Counted from the stretch's first letter, positions 8,320 through 16,965 are shown. The stretch: 64,000 nucleotides of DNA from DATFVJ01 sp963851085 (GCA_963851085.1 CAWKNX010000011.1:124001-188000); one strand, 5' to 3'. The notes: generated from the sequence alone by a model not told the origin. Translations and numbers: made by a program.

Positions 8320-9213
8320 ATGCCGAGCTGGCAGGACTTTCAGCCGTTCATCGTGAGCGGCCTCGCGCTTGGCGGGGTGTACGCCCTGTCCGGAGTGGGA
8401 ATGGTCGTGCTCTACCAGGCCACCGGAGTGGTGTACCTGGCGTTCGGCGCCGTCGGTGCCATGGGCGCTCTGATCGCGTGGTCCCTGGCCAACGCTGGCG
8501 TTCCCGGCTGGGTCGGGTGGCTGGTGTGCGTGCTGGCCGGCGGGCTGGTGACGCTCGCGTACGGGCTGGTGTTCGGCCCGCCGCTGGCCAAGCGGGACCC
8601 GCTCGTCAAGGCGGTGGCCACCCTGGGGCTGACGCTTGTCCTGTTCGGGTTGATGGACCTGCTGTGGACGGCCAACGGCGGGCAGTCCCGCTCGATCACG
8701 TTCCCGACCGACAACGGCGGGTTCACGATCGGCCAGATCCAGGTGACCTGGACGGAAGTGATCGGGCTTGGGGTCGGCATCGCGATCACGGTGGTGACCG
8801 GAGCGTTCCTGCGCTTCACAAAGCTCGGGACGGCGATGCGGGCGATGGCCAACGACCGCGAGATCACCGCGACGCTCGGGGTGCCGGTCCGGCGGGTGGA
8901 GGCGGCGGCCTGGCTCGGCTGCGGCATGCTCGCCGGCCTGGCCGGGCTGCTGCTCGCCGACCTGGTCGCGCTCGATGCGACGACGCTCACCTTCCTGGTG
9001 ATCTCGTCGCTGGCCGCGGCGCTGATCGCCCGGCTGCGGTCGATCACGCTCACGTTCGTGGCCGCGATCGCGGTCGGCCTCATCCACGACCTGCTGACCC
9101 CCATCCAGTCGCTCAGCAACTACCGCGACATGACCCCGTTCGTGCTCGCCGCGGTGGCGCTGCTTGCGGTCTCGCGTCCCGGCGTGATGTCGCGCTCACG
9201 GGAGGAGGCTTAG
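8320..9213 (+). CDS. livH: Branched-chain amino acid-type ABC permease, LivH family
   Basis: 297 residues with about eight hydrophobic helices and the LivH pattern (SGLALGGVYALSGVGMVVLYQATG near the start, then the conserved loop MRAMANDREITATLGV before the ABC-contact region). It forms one half of the membrane channel together with the following LivM protein. The stop codon overlaps the livM start by one base and a GGAGGAGG for livM lies inside its 3' end, indicating tight translational coupling. Confidence 0.88.
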   Translation: MPSWQDFQPFIVSGLALGGVYALSGVGMVVLYQATGVVYLAFGAVGAMGALIAWSLANAGVPGWVGWLVCVLAGGLVTLAYGLVFGPPLAKRDPLVKAVATLGLTLVLFGLMDLLWTANGGQSRSITFPTDNGGFTIGQIQVTWTEVIGLGVGIAITVVTGAFLRFTKLGTAMRAMANDREITATLGVPVRRVEAAAWLGCGMLAGLAGLLLADLVALDATTLTFLVISSLAAALIARLRSITLTFVAAIAVGLIHDLLTPIQSLSNYRDMTPFVLAAVALLAVSRPGVMSRSREEA

Positions 9214-10295
9214 TGGTCGACACTGCGCGCCTCACCGCCGCGGCGCGGCAGCGCTTGCCGCTGCGGAGCCCACCGGACGCCCGGACGCTCGCCCGTATGG
9301 CCGTCATAGCCGTGCTCCTGCTGTTTGTGCTGCTCGCGCTGCCGCAGTTGCTGAGTCTTTACTACGTCGACGCGATGACGCAGGTGGCGGTGTACTCCGT
9401 GGTAGCGCTCGGGCTCGGGGTGCTGGTCGGCCGGGTCGGCCTGGTCTCGCTCGGCCAGGTCGCGGTGCTCGCGATCGGCGCCTGGGTGGCCGCCAGGATC
9501 CTGTTCGCCACCTCGCAGCCCTATCCGGTGGTACTGCTGGAGGCGGGCGTGATCACGATGGTGCTCGGGACACTGATCGGGCTGCCTGCGCTACGGCTGC
9601 GCGGGCTGTACCTGGCACTGATCACGCTGATGCTGGCGGGCGCGATCACCGTCGTGCTCGCCACCACGAACTTCCCGAACGGCGGCCACGGCTTCCTCGG
9701 CTACAACGGCGCCTCCGTCCATATCTCGCCGATCCGCCGTCCGGGCATCGCGTCGAGCGACCCCGCTTACTTCCGCTACGCCACGGTGGTCGCGGCGCTG
9801 ATGTTCCTGCTGGTGCTTGCGCACATCCGGACGCGGCCCGGCCGGGCCTGGGCGGCGATCAGGCAGAGCGAGGCGGCGGCGCTTGCCGCGGGAATCAACA
9901 CCTGGCTCTACAAGCTGTGGGCGTTCGCGCTCGCGTCGTTCGTCACGGGCGTGGCAGGCGGCGTGCTCGCGGGCGCGGTGCGCAATCTGTACTCGATCGG
10001 GTTCCCGACCCAGGATTCGATCACGCTCCTTGCCGTGGTGCTGATGGGCGGGGTCTACAGCCTGTGGGGCGCGGTCGTGGCGGCGCTGCTGCTGCAACTG
10101 CTTCCGGCCGTGCTCCACAACTGGGGCGTGTCCGCCGACTGGCTGACGATCCTGTTCGGCATCGGCGTTCTGCAGGTGCTGACGACCGCACCGGCCGGGC
10201 TGGCGGATCAGGTGCCCAAGGATCTTGCGCGCCTGGGGCGCCTGCTGCTCGGCCTGATGCGCAGGCTCGCGCCGTCCGGGAGTGGCACAAGGTGA
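9213..10295 (+). CDS. livM: Branched-chain amino acid-type ABC permease, LivM family
   Basis: GTG 9213 is selected by the GGAGGAGG 6 nt upstream. The 360-residue product has a short charged N-terminus and about nine membrane helices, with LivM signatures VGRVGLVSLGQVAVLAIGA, LRLRGLYLALITL and GRAWAAIRQSEAAALAAGIN (cytoplasmic loop that couples to the ATPase). It is the second permease of the importer. The downstream ATPase gene starts within its last codons (GTGA overlap). Confidence 0.88.
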   Translation: MVDTARLTAAARQRLPLRSPPDARTLARMAVIAVLLLFVLLALPQLLSLYYVDAMTQVAVYSVVALGLGVLVGRVGLVSLGQVAVLAIGAWVAARILFATSQPYPVVLLEAGVITMVLGTLIGLPALRLRGLYLALITLMLAGAITVVLATTNFPNGGHGFLGYNGASVHISPIRRPGIASSDPAYFRYATVVAALMFLLVLAHIRTRPGRAWAAIRQSEAAALAAGINTWLYKLWAFALASFVTGVAGGVLAGAVRNLYSIGFPTQDSITLLAVVLMGGVYSLWGAVVAALLLQLLPAVLHNWGVSADWLTILFGIGVLQVLTTAPAGLADQVPKDLARLGRLLLGLMRRLAPSGSGTR

Positions 10296-11011
10296 TAGAG
10301 GTTGCTGACCTGACGGTCCGCTTCGGCGGCGTCACCTCGCTGGACGGCATGAGCGTGACCTTCGACGCCGGTACCTGCGGGCTGATCGGGCCCAACGGCG
10401 CGGGCAAGACGACGTTCTTCAACGTGCTCAGCGGCTTTGTGCGGGCGCCCCGTGGGAGCGTGCGGGCGTTCGGCGACGACCTGCTCGCCATGCCGCACTA
10501 CAAGCGCGCGCGCTGGGGGCTGCGGCGAACGTTCCAGACCGAGCAGGCGATCGAAGAGCTGTCGGTGGCCGACAACGTCTCGCTCGCGCACGAGCACTCG
10601 CGCCAGGGCAGCGGCGCGGCCAGGCGCGCGGACGTGCTCGGCGCGCTGGAGTTCGTCGGGCTCCACGTGGGCCCGGACGTGAAGGTCGGGGCGCTGGGGG
10701 CGCGCGACCGGCGCCTGGTGGAAGTCGCGCGTGCGGTGGTGGGCAGGCCGCGCGTGGTGCTGCTCGACGAGCCGGCCGCCGGCCTGCCCGACGAGGAGAC
10801 CGAGCATCTCGGCCGCGTGATCCGCGGCATCCCGGAGCACACGGGTGCGCTCGTGGTTCTTGTCGACCACGACATGAGCCTGGTCTCCGCGTGCTGCGAG
10901 AAGACCGCCGTGCTCGACTTCGGCAAGCTGATCGCCGCTGGGCCGACCGCGCAGGTGCTCCGCGACGAAAATGTGGTGCGCGCGTATCTCGGCACGGAGG
11001 CCGTGGCATGA
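10292..11011 (+). CDS. livG: ABC transporter ATP-binding protein, LivG family, unusual signature motif
   Basis: GTG 10292 overlaps the livM stop. The 239-residue ATPase has Walker A (GPNGAGKTTFFNVLSG), a Q-loop region (RRTFQTEQ), Walker B (RVVLLDEPAAGLP) and the switch His (VLVDHDMSLV). In place of the usual LSGGQ-type signature it reads ALGARDRRLVEVARA; LivG proteins are often divergent here, but this one is further from the consensus than most. It pairs with LivF to power the importer. The stop overlaps the livF ATG. Confidence 0.85.
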   Translation: MIEVADLTVRFGGVTSLDGMSVTFDAGTCGLIGPNGAGKTTFFNVLSGFVRAPRGSVRAFGDDLLAMPHYKRARWGLRRTFQTEQAIEELSVADNVSLAHEHSRQGSGAARRADVLGALEFVGLHVGPDVKVGALGARDRRLVEVARAVVGRPRVVLLDEPAAGLPDEETEHLGRVIRGIPEHTGALVVLVDHDMSLVSACCEKTAVLDFGKLIAAGPTAQVLRDENVVRAYLGTEAVA

Positions 11012-11724
11012 GTGTCAGCGTTCTCGCGTTGCGCGACCTGACCGTCGCCCGTGGCGGGCGGCCCGTCGTGCAGGGCGTCTCGCTGGAGATCCCACCGGGT
11101 GAGGTAACGGCGCTGCTCGGGCCCAACGGCGCGGGCAAGTCCAGCCTCGTGCTCGCCGTCGGCGGCGTGCTCCGCCCGGCGGGCGGTTCGGTGACCCTCG
11201 ACGGCCGCGACCTGTGCGGCCGCCGGCCCGAGCGCATCAGGCACGCTGGCGTCGCGGTGGTGCCCGAGGGCCGCCGCCTGCTGTCGGATCTCACGGTCGA
11301 GGACAACCTGCGCGTCGCCACCTACGCCCTCACGGCGGCCGAGGCACGGGCGGGGCGCGCGTACGCGCGCGAGCTCTTCCCCGAGCTCGACAAGCGCCTC
11401 GAGGTCCAGGCCCGCTCGCTGTCCGGCGGCGAGCAGCAGATGCTCGTGCTCGCCCAGGCGCTGGTCTCGAAGCCGCGGTTCGTCCTCATCGACGAGCTGT
11501 CGCTCGGCCTCGCGCCGCTGATCGTGCAACGGCTCATCCCGACGATCCGCACCGTCGCGGAGTCGGGCGTGGGGGTGCTGCTGATCGAGCAGTTCGCGAC
11601 CGTCGCGCTTGGCCTCGCCGAGCGCGCGTACATCATGGATCGCGGGCGGATCCGCTTCTCGGGCCTGGCGAGCGAGCTGAAAGCGGCACCCGAACTGCTG
11701 CAAACGGCCTACCTGCCCGGATAG
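11008..11724 (+). CDS. livF: ABC transporter ATP-binding protein, LivF family
   Basis: ATG 11008 overlaps the livG stop (ATGA). The 238-residue protein has Walker A (GPNGAGKSSLVLAVGG), signature SLSGGEQQMLVLAQAL, Walker B (RFVLIDELSLGLAP) and the switch region LLIEQF, where the usual His is replaced by Gln in the normal LivF way. It completes a five-component importer (binding protein, two permeases, two ATPases) and is the last gene of the operon. Confidence 0.9.
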   Translation: MSVSVLALRDLTVARGGRPVVQGVSLEIPPGEVTALLGPNGAGKSSLVLAVGGVLRPAGGSVTLDGRDLCGRRPERIRHAGVAVVPEGRRLLSDLTVEDNLRVATYALTAAEARAGRAYARELFPELDKRLEVQARSLSGGEQQMLVLAQALVSKPRFVLIDELSLGLAPLIVQRLIPTIRTVAESGVGVLLIEQFATVALGLAERAYIMDRGRIRFSGLASELKAAPELLQTAYLPG

Positions 11725-11994
11725 CCCGGGGACGCCCGCTGCCACCGCTCTGCGAGGGTGAGATGGCCGACAGCGCCAGAATTATCGCCCAGGGACCGTG
11801 ACGAGGCTGTCGCGTTACCCTGTCCAGGCCATCGGCAGTAGGCCCGACTGGAGCGTGGACCCAGTTGTTGGGCCTCTGAGCCTGCTGAGTGGAGATCATC
11901 GACGCAACACGCCGCACAAAATGAGCTTGACTTTTCAAGATCACGAATTGTGCGACAGCCTCTGACACTCCGCAGTTCTTCCATGATCATGGTG

Positions 11995-12081
11995 CACGAC
12001 CCGCAATAGATGCGGCCACACACCACGACCCGCAATAGATGCGGCCACACACCACGACCCGCAATAGATGCGGCCACACAC
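11995..12081. repeat. 29-bp direct tandem repeat, three identical copies
   Basis: Three perfect head-to-tail copies of a 29-bp unit beginning CACGACCCGCAATAGATGCG. Each unit contains an internal short inverted repeat (CCGCAATAGATGCGG). There are no spacers, so it is not a CRISPR array. A short related sequence (GCACGACCCGCAATAG) starts the first copy directly after unique DNA, so the array boundaries are sharp. Confidence 0.9.
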
Positions 12082-12090
12082 CACGATCAG

Positions 12091-12149
12091 TTTCATGATC
12101 GCGGTAACTTTTGGGAAGCATTTGCGGAAAAGTTACCGCGATCATGAAA
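12091..12149. repeat. Family 1 palindrome, copy A (GATCGCGGTAAC type)
   Basis: Perfect inverted repeat with 22-nt arms starting TTTCATGATCGCGGTAAC and a 15-nt loop. The same element recurs at 24709, 34726 and 51425, and copy C shares the loop sequence pattern GGGAnGCATnTGCGG. It sits between genes. Confidence 0.92.
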
Positions 12150-12318
12150 GGTCAGGTCGCGGCGGGCGGGATTCCGCGCCTGACACCTGATCAAGGGCCC
12201 GAAGTGCGCCAAATAGCACGATTGTCTATATGTACCATCGAATCACTTCAAGATTTTTTGCCTGGCGTTGGGGCCAGAGTGGGCAGCTGTGGGCAGTGCT
12301 GGACGACCCGCCAAGATC

Positions 12319-12431
12319 GATGGCCCGTTGGGTAGTACATCTGGTGCCCTACGGGCCATCGGGTGCTGTGCTCGCCCCATCAATGGGCCATTGATGGGGC
12401 CCTGACCCCATCGATGGCCCGTTGATGGGGT
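12319..12431. repeat. Cluster of family 2 palindromes (GATGGCCCGTTGGG type)
   Basis: Three adjacent palindromes: an imperfect one at 12319-12360 with arms starting GATGGCCCGT, a perfect one at 12374-12400 (GCCCCATCAATGG arms around one central base), and an imperfect one at 12405-12431. Related single copies are at 39327, 51529 and 53443. They may form stable hairpins and could serve as terminators for the flanking convergent genes. Confidence 0.8.
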
Positions 12432-12717
12432 TATCCGTCGGCCGAAGCTGATCTTGAAACCGGGTAAGTGGTACACGTTGACAGTCGTGCTAAGGACCGC
12501 CCACGGGCCATCGATCATGAGCTGGGGAGTCGCGGCGCGGCAGCGGGCAGTGCAGCGCCGCACCAGCAGTGGGGGTGCAACGCCGCGTCAGCCGTAGTAA
12601 TAGGCGTAGACTGCGTAGCCCCGGGGGGACCACCCCCCGGGATCCCCCCGCCTCTGGTAGTGGCCGCTCGCTGCTGGATGGGAATCGGCCGCTTCGCGTA
12701 TCAGGATCCGCTGGATC

Positions 12718-13740
12718 TCAGCCGACGTCGATGAGCACCTTGCCCACCACGCCGCGCTGGACGGCGTCGTGCGCGTCGCTGGTTCGTTCGAGGGGGTAAC
12801 GGGTCAGCGGGAGGCCGGCCGCTTCACCGACCGGCAGCGCGCCCGCGTCGACCGCCGTGGCGATGTCGGCGACCGCGTTCTGCTTGGCGCAGTCGGGCAT
12901 CGTGTAGACGAGCACGAAATGGTAGCTGGCGTTCGGGCGCACCAGGTTGGACACCGACACCGTGAACTCGCGGCCGCCGTCGGTGGCGTACACGGCCACG
13001 GTTCCGCCGGGCGCGAGAATCCCCTGGTCAAGTGAGGCGTTGGCGGCCGGAGACACCTCGGTGATGATGTCCACGCCATCCGGGGCGATCTTGCGGATCT
13101 CGGCGGCCGCGTCCTGCGTGCGGTAGTTGACCACGTGGTGTGCGCCCGCAACGCTGGCGAGCTGCCCCTTCGCCTGGCCGCTGACGGTCGTCACGACGCG
13201 GGCGCCCGACCAGTGGGCAAGCTGGATCGCAGCGTGGCCGACCGCGCCCGCGCCCCCGGCGACCAGGACGGTACGGCCGGTCAGGGCGCCGGGGCCGAGG
13301 CGATCTGGCCTGGCCTCGCCCACGGTCAGGCATCTGTGCGCGGTCATGGCCGGGATGCCGAGGCTCGCGCCCACGTCGAACGAGGCGTGCCGGGGCAGCG
13401 GGACCGCCTGGCGGGCCGGCAGAACGACGTACTGCTGAGCCGTGCCGCCCGCGCGCTGCCATGCCGACTCCCACAGCCACACCCGCTCACCCGTGCGCGC
13501 GTCGGCCGCACCGGGCCCGACCGCGTCGATCACCCCGCTGCCGTCCTGGTTCGGCACGACCTCGGGGAACGGCAGCGGTTCGCCTGCCGTGCGCCCGAGA
13601 CGCGATTTCCAGTCCGTCGGGTTGACGCCGGACACCGCGATCTTGACCCGGACCTCGCCCGCGCCCGGCTCGGGGACCGGCCGGTCGACAAGCTTGAGGA
13701 CGTCGGAGCCGCCGGTCACCTCGTACGTGATTGCCTTCAC
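12718..13740 (-). CDS. Zinc-binding MDR / quinone oxidoreductase-type dehydrogenase
   Basis: GTG 13740 starts the conserved KAITYEVTGGSDVLKL sequence. The 340-residue protein is a medium-chain reductase of the quinone oxidoreductase group: GroES-like N-terminal half (SGVNPTDWKSRLG), NADPH-binding Rossmann motif VLVAGGAGAVGHAAIQLA, and no catalytic zinc cysteines. It lies 25 nt downstream of the iclR gene and is probably cotranscribed with it, divergent from the acetoacetyl-CoA synthetase operon. A role in interconverting a ketone or enone with an alcohol in that pathway is an inference from position. Confidence 0.8.
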   Translation of the reverse strand: MKAITYEVTGGSDVLKLVDRPVPEPGAGEVRVKIAVSGVNPTDWKSRLGRTAGEPLPFPEVVPNQDGSGVIDAVGPGAADARTGERVWLWESAWQRAGGTAQQYVVLPARQAVPLPRHASFDVGASLGIPAMTAHRCLTVGEARPDRLGPGALTGRTVLVAGGAGAVGHAAIQLAHWSGARVVTTVSGQAKGQLASVAGAHHVVNYRTQDAAAEIRKIAPDGVDIITEVSPAANASLDQGILAPGGTVAVYATDGGREFTVSVSNLVRPNASYHFVLVYTMPDCAKQNAVADIATAVDAGALPVGEAAGLPLTRYPLERTSDAHDAVQRGVVGKVLIDVG

Positions 13741-13765
13741 GCCGGCCTCAAGTTCCAATCCCCGC

Positions 13766-14668
13766 TCAGTATTCCCGCCCGGCTGGCGATTCGCGCCCGG
13801 ACTCCCGCACCGATTCCCGCCCGGATTCCCGCGGGGACTGGCGCACGGAAGCCGCGCCCACACCCGCCGCGGCCGCCCGCTTCTGGACTGTATGGACCGC
13901 CGCCCGCAGGTCCCCGAGGTAGCGCTCGGCCACCTGCCGCACCGTCAGCACCTTCATCCGCCACGTCAGATTGACGCAGCCGAGCACCTGGCCGTTCACC
14001 CGGATGGGCATGGCGATCGAATTCCTGCCGTCGTCCACCTGCTCGCGCGTCTTGGCGTAGTCGCCGCCGAAGTCGGCGGCGCGGACGCTGTACCCGCGAC
14101 GCCTCGTGGCCTCGACGAGCCTGTGCACCGCGTCGGCGTCGTGCGCGAGTTCGTGTCCGGGCACGTCCCGTTCCCGCAGGCGGGCGAGCACGGCCTCGCG
14201 TTCGGCCGGCGGGCAGAAGGCGAGATACGCGCGCCCGGACGCCGACCGCAGCATGTTGGCACGGAAGTTGATCGGCCGGGCGGGCACCTCGTCGAAGTAG
14301 GCGCGCGGGCTGTTGGTTTCGAGCACTTCCATGTAGTCGAGCCGCGGCACGGAGAGAATCGACGGCCAGCGCACCTTCTCGCAGAGCTGCTCGAGCACGG
14401 GTGAGGCGATCTCGACCACCCAGTCCCCGTCGTCGAGCCGGGTCCGCTGGTGCAGGGTGTGGCTGGGCAGGAACGCGCCGTCGGCCAGGCGCTGCCAGAC
14501 CAGGCCCTGGCCGTACAGCGTGAGCAGGATACGGGTCAGCGTGCTCTTCGGGATCCCCGTCACCTTGTGGAGATCGTGCAGGCTCGCCGCCCGCATCTCC
14601 TGCAGGGCCGCCAGGACATCGAGCCCGCGGGACAGAGCCTGGATGGGCTTCACCTTGTAGTTGCGCAT
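13766..14668 (-). CDS. IclR-family transcriptional regulator
   Basis: ATG 14668 is used because the conserved sequence begins there. The 300-residue protein has the IclR winged helix (LSRGLDVLAALQEM, then HKVTGIPKSTLTRILLTL as recognition helix) and the C-terminal ligand-binding domain (RSASGRAYLAF, SIAMPIRVNGQVLGCVNL). The last ~25 residues are an odd Arg-Glu-Ser repeat (PRESGRESVRESGRES). It is divergent from the acetoacetyl-CoA synthetase operon with a palindrome between them, the classic arrangement for an IclR regulator controlling the neighbouring catabolic operon and itself. Confidence 0.9.
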   Translation of the reverse strand: MRNYKVKPIQALSRGLDVLAALQEMRAASLHDLHKVTGIPKSTLTRILLTLYGQGLVWQRLADGAFLPSHTLHQRTRLDDGDWVVEIASPVLEQLCEKVRWPSILSVPRLDYMEVLETNSPRAYFDEVPARPINFRANMLRSASGRAYLAFCPPAEREAVLARLRERDVPGHELAHDADAVHRLVEATRRRGYSVRAADFGGDYAKTREQVDDGRNSIAMPIRVNGQVLGCVNLTWRMKVLTVRQVAERYLGDLRAAVHTVQKRAAAAGVGAASVRQSPRESGRESVRESGRESPAGREY

Positions 14669-14717
14669 CAATTCCGCTCCGCACGAACAGCGCCGGGCCA
14701 CGAGTACCGGGGACACC

Positions 14718-14735
14718 GTTTCACTAGGTGAAAAC
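14718..14735. promoter_or_regulatory. Candidate IclR operator between divergent genes
   Basis: GTTTCACTAGGTGAAAAC contains a perfect TTTCAC-3 nt-GTGAAA palindrome. It lies 50 bp from the iclR start and 164 bp from the acetoacetyl-CoA synthetase start, the only such A/T-containing palindrome in the divergent region. IclR dimers bind palindromes of this size in divergent promoters, so this is a good candidate site. Confidence 0.55.
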
Positions 14736-14898
14736 CTACCAACCGGCCGTTGCCTAGCCGTCGCGTGTCATGCCACCGTCTGCAGTGTGACGCCTGTGGT
14801 CAGTGCCCCGGGGGGCGACCGCCTGGGATCCCCCCGCGCTAAAGGTTGCCGCATCCGCGGCAGCCGCTGGGATCCAGCAGAAATACTGACGACCTCCG

Positions 14899-16965
14899 AT
14901 GGATGAGCGTGCTGTGATCGCCCGGCAGCGCCCCGGGTCCGCCGGCGGTGGGGTCGGCTGGGCGGCCGGCGACATTCGCGAGGGCGACCTGCTGTGGGAA
15001 CCGGACGCCGGCCGGGTGGCCCGTGCGAACCTGACCGCGTTCCAGGCGTGGCTGTCCGCCGAGCGCGGCCTGCGTTTCGCCGACTACGACGCGCTGTGGC
15101 GGTGGTCGGTCGACGATCTTGCGGGCTTCTGGCAGGCCATCTGGGACTACTCGGGAATCGAGTCCTCCGCGCCCCATACCCGCGTGCTGGGCAGCCGCGC
15201 GATGCCCGGGGCCGAGTGGTTTCCAGGCGCGCGGCTGAACTACGCGCAGCATGTCCTGCGGCGCGAGCGCCCGGGTACGGACGCGCTGCTGTTCTGCAGC
15301 GAGACCGTCAAAGCCACGGGGCTGCCGTGGGAGGCGCTCGGCGGCCAGGTGCGCGTTCTCGCGACCCGGCTGCGCGGCCTGGGCGTCGAGCCGGGCGACC
15401 GCGTCGTCTCCTGCATGCCGAACATCCCGCAGACCCTGATCGCGATGCTCGCCACCACGAGCATCGGCGCGATCTGGGCGAGCTGCTCGCCGGATTTCGG
15501 CTGGCGCGGGGTTCTCGACCGGTTCTCACAGCTCGCGCCGAAGGTGCTCTTCTGCGTCGACGGCTACCGCTACGGCGGCAGGGAGTTCGACCGGCGCGCG
15601 GAGATGCGCCAGATCATCGGTGCCCTCTACAGTCTCGAGCAGGTCATCTACCTGCCCTACCTGCATCCTGACGACAGCGAGCCCGCCGCGCCGGGCGCGC
15701 TCGCGTGGGACGCGGTGCTCGATCATCCGCCGGTGCCTGTGGAGGAGTTCGAGTTCGAGCAGGTCCCCTTCGGCCATCCGCTCTGGATCCTGTTCTCCTC
15801 GGGCACGACGGGCCTTCCCAAGGCGATCGTGCACGGCCACGGCGGGATCCTGCTCGAGCAGCTCAAGCTCCAGCAGTTCCACATGGACCTGCGCGCGGGC
15901 GACCGGATGTTCTTCTTCACCACGACCGGCTGGATGATGTGGAACTTCCTGGTCAGCTCGCTGCTGCTCGGCGTGGGCCCGGTGCTTTACGACGGCAACC
16001 CCGGCTACCCGCGGCCGGACGTGCTGTGGGAGCTCGCGCAGGACTGTGACGTCAGCTTCTTCGGCGCGAGCCCGACGTACGTCGACCTGCTGTCCAAGGC
16101 CGGGATCGTGCCAGGGGACACCTACGAGCTGCCAAAGCTGCGTGCCATCATGCTGGCAGGCTCGCCGGTGTCCGCGGAGTGCAGCGCCTGGTTCTACCGC
16201 AACGTCAAGCGCGACCTGTGGCTCGCGAGCGGCAGCGGCGGCACCGACGTGTGCAGCGGCTTCGTCGGGGGCGTGCCGACGTTGCCCGTCTACGCGGGCG
16301 AGATACAGGCCCGGCACCTGGGGGTGGCGGCACACGCGTTCAACGAGCGCGGCGAGGCCGTGGTCGACGAGGTCGGCGAAATGGTGATCACCGAGCCCAT
16401 GCCGTCGATGCCGGTCCGCTTCTGGAACGACTCGGACGGGAGGCGTTACCGCGACTCCTATTTCGCCGACTTCGCCGGGATCTGGCGCCAGGGCGACTTC
16501 TTCCGCGTCAACGAGCGTGGCGGCTGTTTCGTGCTAGGCCGCTCGGACGCCACCTTGAACCGCCATGGCGTGCGCATCGGCACCGCCGAGATCTACGCGG
16601 TGCTCGCGTCGATAAGAGAAATCGACGACTCGCTGATCGTCAACCTCGACCTGCCCAGCGGCGGGTTCTTCATGCCGCTGTTCGTCAAGCTCGCCGACGG
16701 TCTCGTGCTCGACGCCGGCCTGGAAGGCAAGATCCGCGACCGGCTTCGCACGGAATACACGCCGCGGCACGTCCCGGACCGGATCATCCAGGTTCCCGAG
16801 ATCCCGATGACCCTGACCGGCAAGAAGATGGAGGTCCCGGTCCGCAAGATCCTGCTGGGCGCGCCGCCGGGCGAAGCGGCCAACCCCAACGCGATGGCGA
16901 ACCCGGAGGCGCTCGGCGCCTTCGTCAGTTACGTACGGACACAGCACGACTACCCGCCCGGCTGA
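14899..16965 (+). CDS. aacS: Acetoacetyl-CoA synthetase (acetoacetate-CoA ligase)
   Basis: 688 residues, full length for the family. It has the acyl-adenylate P-loop LFSSGTTGLPKAIVHGHGG, the acetoacetyl-CoA synthetase signature TTTGWMMWNFLVSSLLLG, the hinge region GRSDATLNRHGVRIG and the C-terminal catalytic Lys in LTGKKMEVPVRK. It activates acetoacetate (or a related beta-keto acid) with ATP to the CoA ester. As first gene of an operon encoding a phosphotransfer pair and a biotin carboxylase, it probably activates the carboxylation product. Substrate range beyond acetoacetate cannot be judged from sequence. Confidence 0.93.
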   Translation: MDERAVIARQRPGSAGGGVGWAAGDIREGDLLWEPDAGRVARANLTAFQAWLSAERGLRFADYDALWRWSVDDLAGFWQAIWDYSGIESSAPHTRVLGSRAMPGAEWFPGARLNYAQHVLRRERPGTDALLFCSETVKATGLPWEALGGQVRVLATRLRGLGVEPGDRVVSCMPNIPQTLIAMLATTSIGAIWASCSPDFGWRGVLDRFSQLAPKVLFCVDGYRYGGREFDRRAEMRQIIGALYSLEQVIYLPYLHPDDSEPAAPGALAWDAVLDHPPVPVEEFEFEQVPFGHPLWILFSSGTTGLPKAIVHGHGGILLEQLKLQQFHMDLRAGDRMFFFTTTGWMMWNFLVSSLLLGVGPVLYDGNPGYPRPDVLWELAQDCDVSFFGASPTYVDLLSKAGIVPGDTYELPKLRAIMLAGSPVSAECSAWFYRNVKRDLWLASGSGGTDVCSGFVGGVPTLPVYAGEIQARHLGVAAHAFNERGEAVVDEVGEMVITEPMPSMPVRFWNDSDGRRYRDSYFADFAGIWRQGDFFRVNERGGCFVLGRSDATLNRHGVRIGTAEIYAVLASIREIDDSLIVNLDLPSGGFFMPLFVKLADGLVLDAGLEGKIRDRLRTEYTPRHVPDRIIQVPEIPMTLTGKKMEVPVRKILLGAPPGEAANPNAMANPEALGAFVSYVRTQHDYPPG

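Larger units (their letters stand above)
11725..12717. other. About 1 kb gene-free region rich in repeats
   Basis: No frame here has the codon bias or similarity of a gene. The region has clearly lower GC than its neighbours and contains a 29-bp tandem repeat, a perfect 22-nt-arm palindrome of family 1, and several overlapping palindromes of family 2, each listed separately. It separates the liv operon from the 3' end of the minus-strand oxidoreductase gene, so it lies between convergent transcription units and could hold terminators. Confidence 0.6.

Noticed and set aside
11995..12081. CRISPR array from three 29-bp repeats
   Set aside because: The units are directly adjacent without spacers and no cas genes are near.
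12111..12335. Small gene starting in the family 1 palindrome
   Set aside because: Its first 15 codons are the palindrome's right half, codon use is atypical and no ribosome site or family similarity is visible.
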